Both the position numbers and the translations under genes were made by a program. Under the pieces are notes generated by a model that worked only from the letters and a program-made list of their open reading frames with translations, was not told the origin of the DNA and made no database searches. DNA of 64,000 bases from Paenibacillus sp. 598K (GTDB taxonomy: Bacteria; Bacillota; Bacilli; Paenibacillales; Paenibacillaceae): NCBI RefSeq assembly GCF_003851045.1, contig NZ_BFBX01000071.1, positions 49,877-113,876 on the forward strand, given 5' to 3'. Shown here piece by piece: positions 8,239 to 16,487 of the stretch (position 1 is the stretch's first letter; each line of letters starts with the position of its first letter).

Positions 8239-8247
8239 CACCGCGCC

Positions 8248-8295
8248 AAAAAAATAGTACAGGAGCCCTCTGGCATAGCCAGAAAGTCCTGTACT
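8248..8295 (-). terminator. Rho-independent terminator after the APH gene
   Basis: On the minus strand AGTACAGGA...TCCTGTACT, with an inner TCTGGC/CCAGA pairing, is followed by a run of seven T. It ends the HAD-APH transcript and insulates the NAD operon promoter. Confidence 0.85.
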
Positions 8296-8327
8296 GCGAT
8301 AAGCGCGCATACTGCGCGTTATTCCAA

Positions 8328-9257
8328 TCAGAAGACAATGTCTGCCCACGTTGGCCGCTCCAGCTCGAAGCCACGGTGATCGTCCAGCACACGGCCCAGA
8401 CGGACCAGCATCTCGTCCGTCTCCTGCGGGTGGAAGCGCACGACCCAAGCGACGGAGGAGACGACCGCCATCGCCATATAGAGCGCGTAGAGCCGCCAGA
8501 ACGCCGCGTCCGGCTCCCGCCCGTCATGATAGCCGCGAATCTGGCCGATCGCGAACGGGATGCTCGTCTCTACGGTGAACATGCCAACCTTCAGAAATTC
8601 GTGCACCGGATCGCCCCAATCCCAGCGGCCGAAATCGACGACGCCGGCGAATGCGCCATCCCGAAAAACCAGGTTGCCGGGGTGGTAGTCGTCATGCTGG
8701 AACAGATTGGGCCGATCTCTCATCGCATCCAGGTTACGCTCGATATAAGCGAGTACTGCTTCATCGCCCGGCAGCCTGACGCCGCAGATCCGATACTGCT
8801 CGACATATCTGCGATGCTTGGCCGTCTTGGCTTCGTGCCAGTCGGGCCACTCCGGCGGCGCCGCCAGCTGATGGAGCAGCCGGAGCTCGCTGCCAGCAGC
8901 CAGTCCGGCAGCATATTGCGCCTCGGTCGACAGCTGCGACAGCGCCGTCTCGCCATCCTCGCCCGGGATAAATGTCGCCAGCATATAGCCGACCTGACGA
9001 TCTCCCGTCATCGCCAGCTTGAGCGGCTCGGGACACCGGATGCCGCGCGTCGCGAAGTGCTGCAGATGCTCGTACTCGGCTTGCTTGGCCGCCTGCCGCT
9101 CCCCGTCATAGATGCGCAGCAGACACTGCCTGCCTTCGCAGCTGCCGACATAGAGCCGATCGCCGGAGTAGCCCTTGGCGATCCGCGACCAGCCTTCAAT
9201 CGCGCCCAGCTGCTCGTCCTCTCGCAGCACCAAAGCCAGTTCCTCTTCTTCTCTCAC
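8328..9257 (-). CDS. Aminoglycoside phosphotransferase (APH) family kinase
   Basis: A 309-residue protein-kinase-like small-molecule kinase. The catalytic loop is FQHDDYHPGNLVF and the metal-binding loop is GVVDFGRWDWGDPVHEF, both intact. The N-terminal lobe has GYSGDRLYVG and the CLLRIYD strand. Many APH-family proteins in Bacillota have unknown substrates, so antibiotic resistance cannot be claimed. The GTG at 9257 follows GGAGGAGAGG and overlaps the stop of the HAD gene by four bases (GTGA), so the two genes are translationally coupled. A GTG at 9278 would have no proper site. Confidence 0.88.
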   Translation of the reverse strand: MREEEELALVLREDEQLGAIEGWSRIAKGYSGDRLYVGSCEGRQCLLRIYDGERQAAKQAEYEHLQHFATRGIRCPEPLKLAMTGDRQVGYMLATFIPGEDGETALSQLSTEAQYAAGLAAGSELRLLHQLAAPPEWPDWHEAKTAKHRRYVEQYRICGVRLPGDEAVLAYIERNLDAMRDRPNLFQHDDYHPGNLVFRDGAFAGVVDFGRWDWGDPVHEFLKVGMFTVETSIPFAIGQIRGYHDGREPDAAFWRLYALYMAMAVVSSVAWVVRFHPQETDEMLVRLGRVLDDHRGFELERPTWADIVF

Positions 9258-10039
9258 TGTACCTCTCCTCCAATCCACCGTTCCAGGACGAGCGCGACGC
9301 CGTCCTCATCGTTAGTAGCCGTTACCTCGCGCGCGGCCTGCTTCAGCTCCGGCACCGCATTGCCCATCGCGACTGGCCAGCCGCAGACGCGGAACAGCCC
9401 CAGATCATTGTAATCGTCGCCGAACACGAGCGTATCCGCCATCGCGATGCCATAGCGCTTGCATAGCATGCGGACGCCCGCTTCCTTGGACACCTGAGCC
9501 GAAGCGATCTGTACGAGCGTCCCCTGATCAGTGACGACGATGCTCAGTCGCTCCCCGAATGCCGCGAGCAGCGCCTCGACCGACGCGTACCCCGACACCA
9601 GTACCTTGGTCGCCGCATGCCGCTTCAGCTCCTCCAGACTCTGGACGATCGGCCCGCCGGTCACATTCATCCGCACATGCTCCTCTACCTCGCGGAGCGC
9701 ATACCACACATCCAGCACCTCCAGTCCGAGATCCGCATCCGGATCGACGGCCAGACAGTGATCGATCAGCGCTGCGACAAGCTCTGGATTGATCGCCTCG
9801 TGATGCGCGAAGTCAGTATGCGGGCAGTGGATCTGAGCGCCGTTATAATAGACGAAGGCCCCTGCCTCTCGCAGCGACGCTGGCAGCAGACGCGCCACCG
9901 TGCGCGGCGGCCGCGCCGTAGCGAATACGATCCGCATGCCGCTGCGGGCGCAGGAGAGGATTGCGTCCTCTGCGCGGCGACTCACCTGCTTGCTCGAATT
10001 GAGCAATGTGCCATCCAGATCGAGTATGATCGCTCGCAT
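9254..10039 (-). CDS. Cof-type HAD phosphatase
   Basis: A 261-residue HAD-superfamily hydrolase of the Cof/sugar-phosphatase type, acting on small phosphorylated molecules in the cytoplasm. Motif I is DLDGTLLN (residues 7-14), motif II ATARP, motif III the Lys in KEAGV, and motif IV GDDYND. A large cap domain lies between motifs II and III. It is the upstream partner of the APH-family kinase in a two-gene operon, so one protein may dephosphorylate and the other phosphorylate related metabolites; that link is inference. Confidence 0.9.
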   Translation of the reverse strand: MRAIILDLDGTLLNSSKQVSRRAEDAILSCARSGMRIVFATARPPRTVARLLPASLREAGAFVYYNGAQIHCPHTDFAHHEAINPELVAALIDHCLAVDPDADLGLEVLDVWYALREVEEHVRMNVTGGPIVQSLEELKRHAATKVLVSGYASVEALLAAFGERLSIVVTDQGTLVQIASAQVSKEAGVRMLCKRYGIAMADTLVFGDDYNDLGLFRVCGWPVAMGNAVPELKQAAREVTATNDEDGVALVLERWIGGEVQ

Positions 10040-10088
10040 CCATCCTGTCTCCTCTCTTGTCCTGATTCAGAATCGCCGCACCTTATGT

Positions 10089-13000
10089 TTATGTCGCCTC
10101 ATCGTTATGTTGTTGCGGCTGCTGCGGTATCCTATCCGTTGCCTGACCGCCCGGAATGGCAAAGGACACCTTCGTCCCGTTGCCGACCGAGCTGACAATC
10201 GTCAGCCCCTTGCCGTAGAGCTGGATCAAGCGGCGATGCGTATTGGCTACGCCGATGCCCGCTCGATCTCCGCGAGTAGGGCCCAGCAATTGTCGGACCG
10301 TCTGCTCCTCCATGCCGACGCCGTCATCCTCAACCTCGACGAGCACCTCATCGGCCTCCCGGATGACCCGGATCCGCAGCGTCCCTCCAGCAGCCTTGCG
10401 GAGCAGGCCATGACGTACGGCATTCTCTACGAGCGGCTGGATCGAGAGCGGCGGCAGCAGGATGCCGATGCGGGCGTCGACCTCCCAGACGATCGTCAGG
10501 CGATTGCCGAAGCGTTCCTTCTCGATGTACAGATAGGACTCCACCAGCTCCAGCTCGCGCGAGAGCACCGCCAGCTCGCCCGTATTGAGATAGTCGAAGC
10601 TGATCCGCAGATAAGAGGCGAAGGCGTCGATCATCAGCGCCATCCGCTCGGTATCGATATGGATGAGCGAAGCGATGCTGTTGAGTGTATTGAACAGAAA
10701 ATGGGGCTGGATCTGCGCTTGCAGGTAGGCGGCTTCCAGTCGGAGTCGGTCCTGCATCGCATGCTTGATCGCCGCGATCGCGCGCACCCGGAAGCGCAGC
10801 TCGACCGGATCGACCGGCTTGGTCAGATAGTCATTGGCCCCCGCGCGGAATCCGGTATAGATGTCCGCAGGCTGCCCGCGCGCAGTGAGCAGCAGCACCG
10901 GCAGGTCCAGCTCGCTATGCCGCTCGCGGACCCGCTCGGTCAGCTCATAGCCCGACATGCCAGGCATCATCACATCCGTGATGAGCATATCCCAGCCCCC
11001 GCCCTCCAGAAGAGCCAGCGCCTCCTCCCCGGAGGTGACGCCCTTGACCTCATAGAGACGATCGCCGAGCATGCGCGAGAGGACGCCGAGATTGACCGGA
11101 TCATCGTCCACCGTCAGGATGTGGAGGCGCCCCCCTTCGGGCTCCTCCTCGGACAAGCTATTCAGATCGCCAGTCTGCCCCGCAGGATCATCCATATCGC
11201 CATACGCCAGCTGATCTGCCTGTATCTCGCCTCCCCAGGCAGCCAGCCGCTCGTCCGCCAAGCCTGCGGCCGCCTCCGCTGCCGACTCGATCCCCTCGGC
11301 GACAGGCAGCTCGAAGGCAAACACCGAGCCTTCTCCCGGCTTCGAGCGCACGGTCAGCTCGCCGCCATGCCGCTCGACGAGCTGCTGGCAGATACTGAGG
11401 CCAAGCCCCAGTCCGCGCCCGTCTCGCCTGCCGACCTCGGCTTGCTCATAGGGCAAGAAGATGCGCTGCAGAGTCGCTTCATCCATGCCTATGCCCGTAT
11501 CCGCCACTTCGATGCGGACGTTGCCGCCCCCCTCGACTGCCGATACGGTGATGCTGCCTTGCGCGGTGTATTTGATCGCATTGTGCACCAGGTTGTACAA
11601 CACCTGGACGAGCCGCTCCTCATCGCCGAGCACGGACGGTAGCGACGCCGGGACATCCATCCTCAGCTCGATCGACTTGCCCTCCAGCATCAGCCGCAGC
11701 ATCCCCAGTACGCCAGGGAGGATCGACTGGATCGAGAGCCGCTCGCGATGCAGCCGGATTCTCTCCTCCTTCAGACGGACCATATCCAGCAGATTATCGA
11801 GCATATGCGACATGCGCCGGCTGATCTGAATGACGCGCTCCAGATCCTCCCTGCCCTCGCGGTCCGGCTGCTGACGATGGACGACCGCTTGCACGATATT
11901 CATAATCCCGTGTAGCGGCGTGCGCAGCTCATGCGAGGTGTTGGCCAGGAATTGATCCTTCAGCGCATCCTCGCGCTTCAGCTTTTCGTTGAGCTGCGCA
12001 TTTTCGCGAGCATTGCGGAAATACTTGCTGAACCAATAGGTGGAAAATCCGACGATCGTCACGAGCACGTCCACCGGATAATACAGACCGGAGTAGGTTT
12101 CTCCGCTCTGCAGCCCCCGCCAGCCCAGATTCGCCAGGAAGCCGGAAGCGGTCAGCAGCAGGAACCACAGGTCCCGGTCATTGCGCAGCTTGCCGATCAT
12201 CCGCACCAGTACTGGCAATAGCCAGACAATCGGGACGAGCCCGAGCAAAAACACGGCCTGCCTCATATCTGGGCCCAACACTAGGGATTCGGGAACGAGC
12301 AGGAGGCAGGCGGTCATTGCCCCCACGCCGATGATCAACGCCTGCAACGCGACGCGCCGAACCGGCGCCTGGATCAGTCGACGGAAAATGAGCAAGAGCA
12401 GCGCATTTTGCCACAAAAAAAGGATGAGCCGCAGCTTGGCGATCAATGTATAGTTTAACGGCAGCCAGTCCAGCAATACCTGGTCGTAACCGCTCACGAT
12501 GAGCAGGCCAACCGCTCCGACCAGCATCGCCATATATAGAAGCGTCCGGTCCTGATGGATCAGGAACAGGATGCAGGCGTACAGTCCATGCAGCAGCAGG
12601 ATAAAGAAGATGCCGACCTGAAATTGCATCGACAGCCCCCTCATCCGCTCGATGACCTCCTGCGGACCGTAACGGATCGATTGCAGCACTCCGCCCTGAT
12701 GCTTCTTGTCAAAGTTGGCGACGCGAATCAGCACCTCCAGCTCCGTCTCGCCTGCCTCATAGTACGAAGCTAGATAAGATTTTTTGAGCGGCGTATACTC
12801 GGCCGGGTCCGCAGCCGGATGTCCGCTTGCGCCTGCCGGGACGCCATTGATCTCGACCTCCGACGAGGCTTCGATGCCGTTGAGCCACAAGGCTATCGGA
12901 CGCTCAAGCGGGTCGGTTCGGATCAGCAGCCGGTACGTGCCATAGCCATAAGCGGAATCGCCGCCGTCGCCTGTCACCGCCTCGTTCCAGTTGCCCGGCA

Positions 13001-13319
13001 CCTGGATCGCCCTCGCCAATGCCGGCTCTGGTCGCGTCCCTGCGCCGCTTAGCAATACGCCCGGGTAAAAGCTCCACTCGCCATCGAGGAAGATCGGCGC
13101 AGACTCCACGCCCTGCCCTCTCAGATCCAGCACGCCGGACACGGCTGGCGGCCCCTTCACCGTCTCGAAGGCTAGCGTCCATGCCCAGCGCGCGCCGACT
13201 AGCGCGCTGAGGAACAACAAAAAAACGCCCCCGTATTTGACGATGGTCTGCCACCGTCTCGTATGGACCGCCTCTGCCGAATCTCGCAACTCCATCCCAT
13301 CCCCTATATCTGCTTTCAT
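10089..13319 (-). CDS. Giant hybrid sensor: 7TM sensor, histidine kinase, receiver and second LytS-type kinase
   Basis: A membrane signalling protein of 1076 residues. After a first helix (about 29-50) comes an extracellular jelly-roll-like domain (about 55-220, with FLDGEWSFYPG and WLNGIEASSEVEINGV), then seven helices (about 232-430) as in 7TMR-DISM receptors. Next are a HisKA domain with SHELRTP (phospho-His about 463) and an ATPase domain (N, DTGIGM and GLGLGLSI boxes). A receiver follows (VDDDPVN, phospho-Asp about 782 in ITDVMMPG). The C-terminus is a second kinase of the LytS/YesM type with QIQPHFLFN (His about 873) and its own ATPase domain. The ATG at 13319 has AGGAG upstream at long spacing; a GTG at 13361 lacks one. 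No response regulator gene is adjacent. Confidence 0.9.
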   Translation of the reverse strand: MKADIGDGMELRDSAEAVHTRRWQTIVKYGGVFLLFLSALVGARWAWTLAFETVKGPPAVSGVLDLRGQGVESAPIFLDGEWSFYPGVLLSGAGTRPEPALARAIQVPGNWNEAVTGDGGDSAYGYGTYRLLIRTDPLERPIALWLNGIEASSEVEINGVPAGASGHPAADPAEYTPLKKSYLASYYEAGETELEVLIRVANFDKKHQGGVLQSIRYGPQEVIERMRGLSMQFQVGIFFILLLHGLYACILFLIHQDRTLLYMAMLVGAVGLLIVSGYDQVLLDWLPLNYTLIAKLRLILFLWQNALLLLIFRRLIQAPVRRVALQALIIGVGAMTACLLLVPESLVLGPDMRQAVFLLGLVPIVWLLPVLVRMIGKLRNDRDLWFLLLTASGFLANLGWRGLQSGETYSGLYYPVDVLVTIVGFSTYWFSKYFRNARENAQLNEKLKREDALKDQFLANTSHELRTPLHGIMNIVQAVVHRQQPDREGREDLERVIQISRRMSHMLDNLLDMVRLKEERIRLHRERLSIQSILPGVLGMLRLMLEGKSIELRMDVPASLPSVLGDEERLVQVLYNLVHNAIKYTAQGSITVSAVEGGGNVRIEVADTGIGMDEATLQRIFLPYEQAEVGRRDGRGLGLGLSICQQLVERHGGELTVRSKPGEGSVFAFELPVAEGIESAAEAAAGLADERLAAWGGEIQADQLAYGDMDDPAGQTGDLNSLSEEEPEGGRLHILTVDDDPVNLGVLSRMLGDRLYEVKGVTSGEEALALLEGGGWDMLITDVMMPGMSGYELTERVRERHSELDLPVLLLTARGQPADIYTGFRAGANDYLTKPVDPVELRFRVRAIAAIKHAMQDRLRLEAAYLQAQIQPHFLFNTLNSIASLIHIDTERMALMIDAFASYLRISFDYLNTGELAVLSRELELVESYLYIEKERFGNRLTIVWEVDARIGILLPPLSIQPLVENAVRHGLLRKAAGGTLRIRVIREADEVLVEVEDDGVGMEEQTVRQLLGPTRGDRAGIGVANTHRRLIQLYGKGLTIVSSVGNGTKVSFAIPGGQATDRIPQQPQQHNDEAT

Positions 13320-13395
13320 AGCTGATTCTCTTCTCCTAGTATGAACGATAGGAGTTTCCACGGCAAGTTAGGTTGAACATTAAGCCATAGAGAAG

Positions 13396-13421
13396 AGCCT
13401 TGGTCCCTTCAGACCAAGGCA
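13396..13421 (-). terminator. Stem-loop after the CYTH gene
   Basis: GCCTTGGTC / GACCAAGGC with a 6-base loop lies just after the stop of the CYTH gene. On the minus strand the following bases are only partly T-rich (tcttctct), so termination may be incomplete. Confidence 0.5.
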
Positions 13422-13436
13422 AATTTTGCTCGTCGT

Positions 13437-13928
13437 TTACCGTCCTGGATTAAGATCCTGCCATACTTTTTTGTTGCTGTAGCTGCGGTTCGTGCTAATG
13501 TCGAGGCCAAACCAGGCGGGCGGCTCGAACCGCTCGGCCTCGGCCATGCTGCCGAACTCAACCTCGACGACGGTCATGTCGAGCTGCTCGTAGCGATCGA
13601 TCTCCAGATGCAGTCCGTCGAGCTCGGCTGTCGTTCGCACCTTGAGGAGCGGCGTCGTCCCGGAGAGCCGTATCATCTGATCGTATAGGCCCTCGGAGAT
13701 CGTGTACTCGACCTCCTCGCGCGCGATGCCCCACCCTCGCTTGAACGTATGGGTATGTATGACCTCGCCGGAGCCAAGATCGGTAATCGCCCGGATCCGC
13801 AGCTCCTCGGCTTCGTGGATCGCCAGATACGTCTGTTCGATTCGCTGCTCGCGGATCACCTTTAGTTCGCCGGGTACGTTCAGCTCGCCTGCCTCCAACA
13901 GCCATTTGCGTTCGATTTCTTGTGCCAT
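13437..13928 (-). CDS. CYTH domain protein (triphosphate tunnel metalloenzyme)
   Basis: A 163-residue single-domain CYTH protein. The N-terminal EIERKW is the ExExK metal-binding signature. Further acidic and basic residues on the strands line the tunnel (YLAIHEAEELRIRAI, HTHTFKRG, REEVEYTIS, KVRTTAELDGLHLEIDRY, VVEVEFGS). Family members hydrolyse inorganic triphosphate or other triphosphates, or make cAMP. A soluble cytoplasmic enzyme is expected; the exact substrate cannot be read from sequence. Confidence 0.88.
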   Translation of the reverse strand: MAQEIERKWLLEAGELNVPGELKVIREQRIEQTYLAIHEAEELRIRAITDLGSGEVIHTHTFKRGWGIAREEVEYTISEGLYDQMIRLSGTTPLLKVRTTAELDGLHLEIDRYEQLDMTVVEVEFGSMAEAERFEPPAWFGLDISTNRSYSNKKVWQDLNPGR

Positions 13929-14057
13929 AATCGGATGTATCGCCCCTTATGTCGTTTCGCTCTGCACACTCTATCATACCACATCTTCAACCGCTTCGAT
14001 GACTACGATCGGAAGATCGATCCCGTGAACGCAAGCTCCATTTTGAGGGCGATTCGG

Positions 14058-14867
14058 TCAATCGTACATGTTCTTGCCGTAGAAGATCTCGTCCATCTCC
14101 GCTTTCAGCGACGCCGTGATCTCGGCCTGCTCGCGCTCGCTCAGCTTGTCCTTCGTGTAGCCGAACAGATAGTCGTTCAGCTCGAACTTTTTGAGCTTGC
14201 ACTTCGTATGGAAGATATTCTCCTGATACACATTGACGTCGATCATATCGTATTGCTCGATGACATGATCCGGGATATAGCTCTGGATGGAGCTGATCTC
14301 ATGGTCGATGAACAGCTTGTGGCCGTTGATGTCGCGCGTGAAGCCGCGCACCCGGTAATCCATCGTCATGATATCCGTGTCGAAGGAGTGGATCATATAG
14401 TTAAGCGCCTTGAGCGGCGAGATCTCGCCGCAGGTCGAGACATCGATATCGGCGCGGAACGTGCTGATGCCCTCATCGGGATGGTATTCGGGGTACGTAT
14501 GGACGGTGATATGACTTTTATCCAGATGCGCCAGTACGGTCTCCGGCAGCGGTCCCGGCGATTCGTCGAACGATTCGTTGGGCGCGCCTGCGACCGGTCC
14601 CTCCGAGACGAGCAGCGTTACGCTGGCGCCTTGCGGGTCATAGTCCTGCTTGGCGATATTAAGGACGTGAGCGCCGATAATATCGGCGACCGCCTTGAGG
14701 ATATTGGTCAGTCGATCGGCGTTGTACTGCTCGTCGATATAAGCGAGATAGGCCTTGCGCTCGCTCGCTGTGCGCGTGTAGCAGATATCGTACATGTTGA
14801 AGCTGAGCGATTTGGTCAGATTATTGAAGCCGTGCAGCGTAATGCGCTGCTCCTTGGTCAGTTTCAT
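14058..14867 (-). CDS. speD: S-adenosylmethionine decarboxylase, E. coli type (SpeD)
   Basis: A 269-residue proenzyme that cleaves itself to make the pyruvoyl cofactor, then decarboxylates SAM to provide aminopropyl groups for spermidine synthesis. The length is that of the long E. coli-type enzyme, not the short B. subtilis type. The self-cleavage region [13 protein letters not shown] is present; the Ser becomes the pyruvoyl group. [19 protein letters not shown] and [13 protein letters not shown] also match the family. The start at 14867 follows CAGGAGGAG. No spermidine synthase gene is adjacent in the window. Confidence 0.95.
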   Translation of the reverse strand: MKLTKEQRITLHGFNNLTKSLSFNMYDICYTRTASERKAYLAYIDEQYNADRLTNILKAVADIIGAHVLNIAKQDYDPQGASVTLLVSEGPVAGAPNESFDESPGPLPETVLAHLDKSHITVHTYPEYHPDEGISTFRADIDVSTCGEISPLKALNYMIHSFDTDIMTMDYRVRGFTRDINGHKLFIDHEISSIQSYIPDHVIEQYDMIDVNVYQENIFHTKCKLKKFELNDYLFGYTKDKLSEREQAEITASLKAEMDEIFYGKNMYD

Positions 14868-15053
14868 CCGGTCGTCTCCTCCTGTCCTGGAATACAGTCA
14901 TTAGAGTATTTTACCCAAACGTTCCCAAACAAAACAGTCTCCGCTCGCAATGCTGCTCGGTACTTATGCACAGCAGTACCCAAATGTGTTATAGTAACGA
15001 TAATGATACTGTAAGGGATCGTCGTCAATACTCTCGAGATGGAGGGCAATCGC

Positions 15054-15416
15054 ATGGAAAAGAAAGCGGAGCATTGCAAAATCGTCGTCGCGCTCGATAC
15101 GATCGTCGGCAAATGGAAGCCCATTATCCTCATGCAGCTCGTGTTCGGAGGCACCAAGCGCTTTAATGAACTGCGGCGGCTTATGCCGGATATTACCCAG
15201 CGGATGCTGACGCTGCAGCTGCGCGAGCTCGAGGAGCAGGACCTGGTGAAGCGGGTCATCTACCCGCAGGTGCCGCCCAAGGTAGAATACTCTCTGACCG
15301 AGTATGGGCGCACCATTATCCCCTTGCTCGATAGCATGCATGAATGGGGCGCCAACCATCTCGAGCATATGGAGAAGCGCAACCAGCAACTGACGACGGA
15401 GCGCGTAAGCGAGTAA
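15054..15416 (+). CDS. HxlR family transcriptional regulator
   Basis: A 120-residue winged-helix regulator. The HxlR pattern is clear: C (residue 8) in EHCKIVVALDTIVGKWKPIILMQLV, GTKRFNELRRLMPDITQRMLTLQLRELEEQDLV and the wing YPQVPPKVEYSLTEYGRTI. In YodB, HypR and relatives, a cysteine near the N-terminus senses quinones, diamide or other electrophiles; Cys8 fits that place. The ATG at 15054 follows GGAGGG. It converges on a nitroreductase gene, a usual target of this family, so redox control of that gene is likely but not shown. Confidence 0.88.
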   Translation: MEKKAEHCKIVVALDTIVGKWKPIILMQLVFGGTKRFNELRRLMPDITQRMLTLQLRELEEQDLVKRVIYPQVPPKVEYSLTEYGRTIIPLLDSMHEWGANHLEHMEKRNQQLTTERVSE

Positions 15417-15472
15417 CGTCCCGCGCTTGACGCCTGGAGCGTGTCTGTCGGAGTATGCAGACGCCCTAACAA

Positions 15473-15510
15473 AAACGACCGCTATCCACGCAAGTGGACG
15501 GCGGTCGTTA
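15473..15510. terminator. Bidirectional terminator between HxlR and nitroreductase genes
   Basis: AACGACCGC / GCGGTCGTT with an inner CCAC/GTGG pairing and a GCAA loop. A-rich before and T-rich after, so it can serve both convergent genes. Confidence 0.75.
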
Positions 15511-15543
15511 CTTTATGGCTCGCATCATGCAAGCCTTGTGGCA

Positions 15544-16146
15544 TTACTTGACGACTTTCAGACGGGTTTCGATCGGCGCGAATTCCTTCTCGCCTGGCTG
15601 TGCAGCTTGTTTGCCGAATGGCATCTGAGCGAGCAGCTTCCAGCTTGCAGGGATGTTCCACTCCGCCTTTACTTGCTCGTCGATCAGCGGGTTGTAGTGC
15701 TGCAGCGAAGCGCCGTAGCCTTCCTCCGTCAGCGCAGTCCAGACGACGAACTGCAGCATGCCGCTCGACTGGTTGGACCAGATCGGGAAGTTGTCGCTGT
15801 AGAGCGCGAACTGCTCTTGCAGGTGGCTGATGACATCTTGATCCTCGAAGAACAGGATCGTGCCGTAGCCGTTGTTGAAGCCAGCCAGGCGCTCTTCGGT
15901 TGCTGCGAAGCTGTCAGCCGGTACGATCGCGCGCAGTGTTTCTTTTGTAATGCCGTCCCACAGCTTGTTATGGTTCTCGCCGAGCAGGATGACTACACGG
16001 GAGCTTTGAGAGTTAAACGAGGATGGCGTATAGTTGATTGCATCGGCAATCAATTGCTCCAGCTTGTCGTCGCTGATTACCGCCTCAGGGCTAATTGCAT
16101 AGTAGCTGCGTCTTTGTTTCACCAGATCCAGAAACTTGTTGCTCAC
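15544..16146 (-). CDS. FMN-dependent nitroreductase family protein
   Basis: A 200-residue flavoprotein of the nitroreductase fold, expected to reduce nitro compounds, quinones or similar acceptors with NAD(P)H. Typical patterns are FLDLVKQRRSYYAI at the N-terminus (FMN phosphate binding), NYTPSSFNSQSSRVVIL and the central NFPIWSNQSSGMLQFVVWTALTEEGYGASLQHYNP. The subgroup resembles the Frm/hydroperoxide-linked nitroreductases. A GTG start at 16146 is favoured because AGGAG lies 8 bases upstream; a longer frame from 16188 has no site. Likely controlled by the convergent HxlR regulator. Confidence 0.88.
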   Translation of the reverse strand: MSNKFLDLVKQRRSYYAISPEAVISDDKLEQLIADAINYTPSSFNSQSSRVVILLGENHNKLWDGITKETLRAIVPADSFAATEERLAGFNNGYGTILFFEDQDVISHLQEQFALYSDNFPIWSNQSSGMLQFVVWTALTEEGYGASLQHYNPLIDEQVKAEWNIPASWKLLAQMPFGKQAAQPGEKEFAPIETRLKVVK

Positions 16147-16437
16147 TACATTCACTCCTATTCCATCTGTAAGGTTGCGGCCCGCCAACAGGGCAGGTGC
16201 CAGCTCGCGGAGGTTTCCTCCCGACAGTTCGGGCTACCAGGTACAGCAGCGCTTCGCTCGTCGCTTAGTTTCTCCTGTTGTCGTCGTTTCATGCTGAGTT
16301 TCTTGCGAGCCGTTCTCCCGGCACGAGGCCACTTTCTTATTATGAGCTATAAACCTTTTTAATGTAAGTAGGCACAATCATGTGGGATAGTATCAAAAAG
16401 GGTACCTCAGCCAGTTGCGGCAGGACACAAATAAAAA
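16147..16437. promoter_or_regulatory. Upstream region of the nitroreductase gene
   Basis: No gene is seen here. The far end contains an AT-rich stretch (about 16335-16400) suited to the promoter on the minus strand, and a small palindrome gatagtatc (16386-16394) that might be an operator for the HxlR protein. No -35/-10 pair is certain. Confidence 0.35.
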
Positions 16438-16476
16438 CAGCCTTCCGGGAGCATGAGGCGCTCCTCGGGAAGGCTG
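16438..16476 (-). terminator. Terminator of ahpF
   Basis: CAGCCTTCC / GGAAGGCTG with further inner pairing; on the minus strand the stem is followed by TTTTTATTT. Confidence 0.85.
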
Positions 16477-16487
16477 CGGCAGCAAGA

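Noticed and set aside
8328..9257. Aminoglycoside resistance gene
   Set aside because: The APH fold is clear, but the protein sits with a metabolic HAD phosphatase and has no close likeness that I can recognise to known resistance enzymes.
10089..13319. Long plus-strand frames inside the hybrid kinase gene (for example 9900-11642)
   Set aside because: They are mirror frames of a GC-rich coding region, without domains or ribosome binding sites. The same holds for other long antisense frames, for example over katA, ahpF, the GH78-like gene and the YesN gene.
13396..13421. Terminator of a plus-strand gene
   Set aside because: No plus-strand gene ends here; the stem fits the minus-strand CYTH gene.
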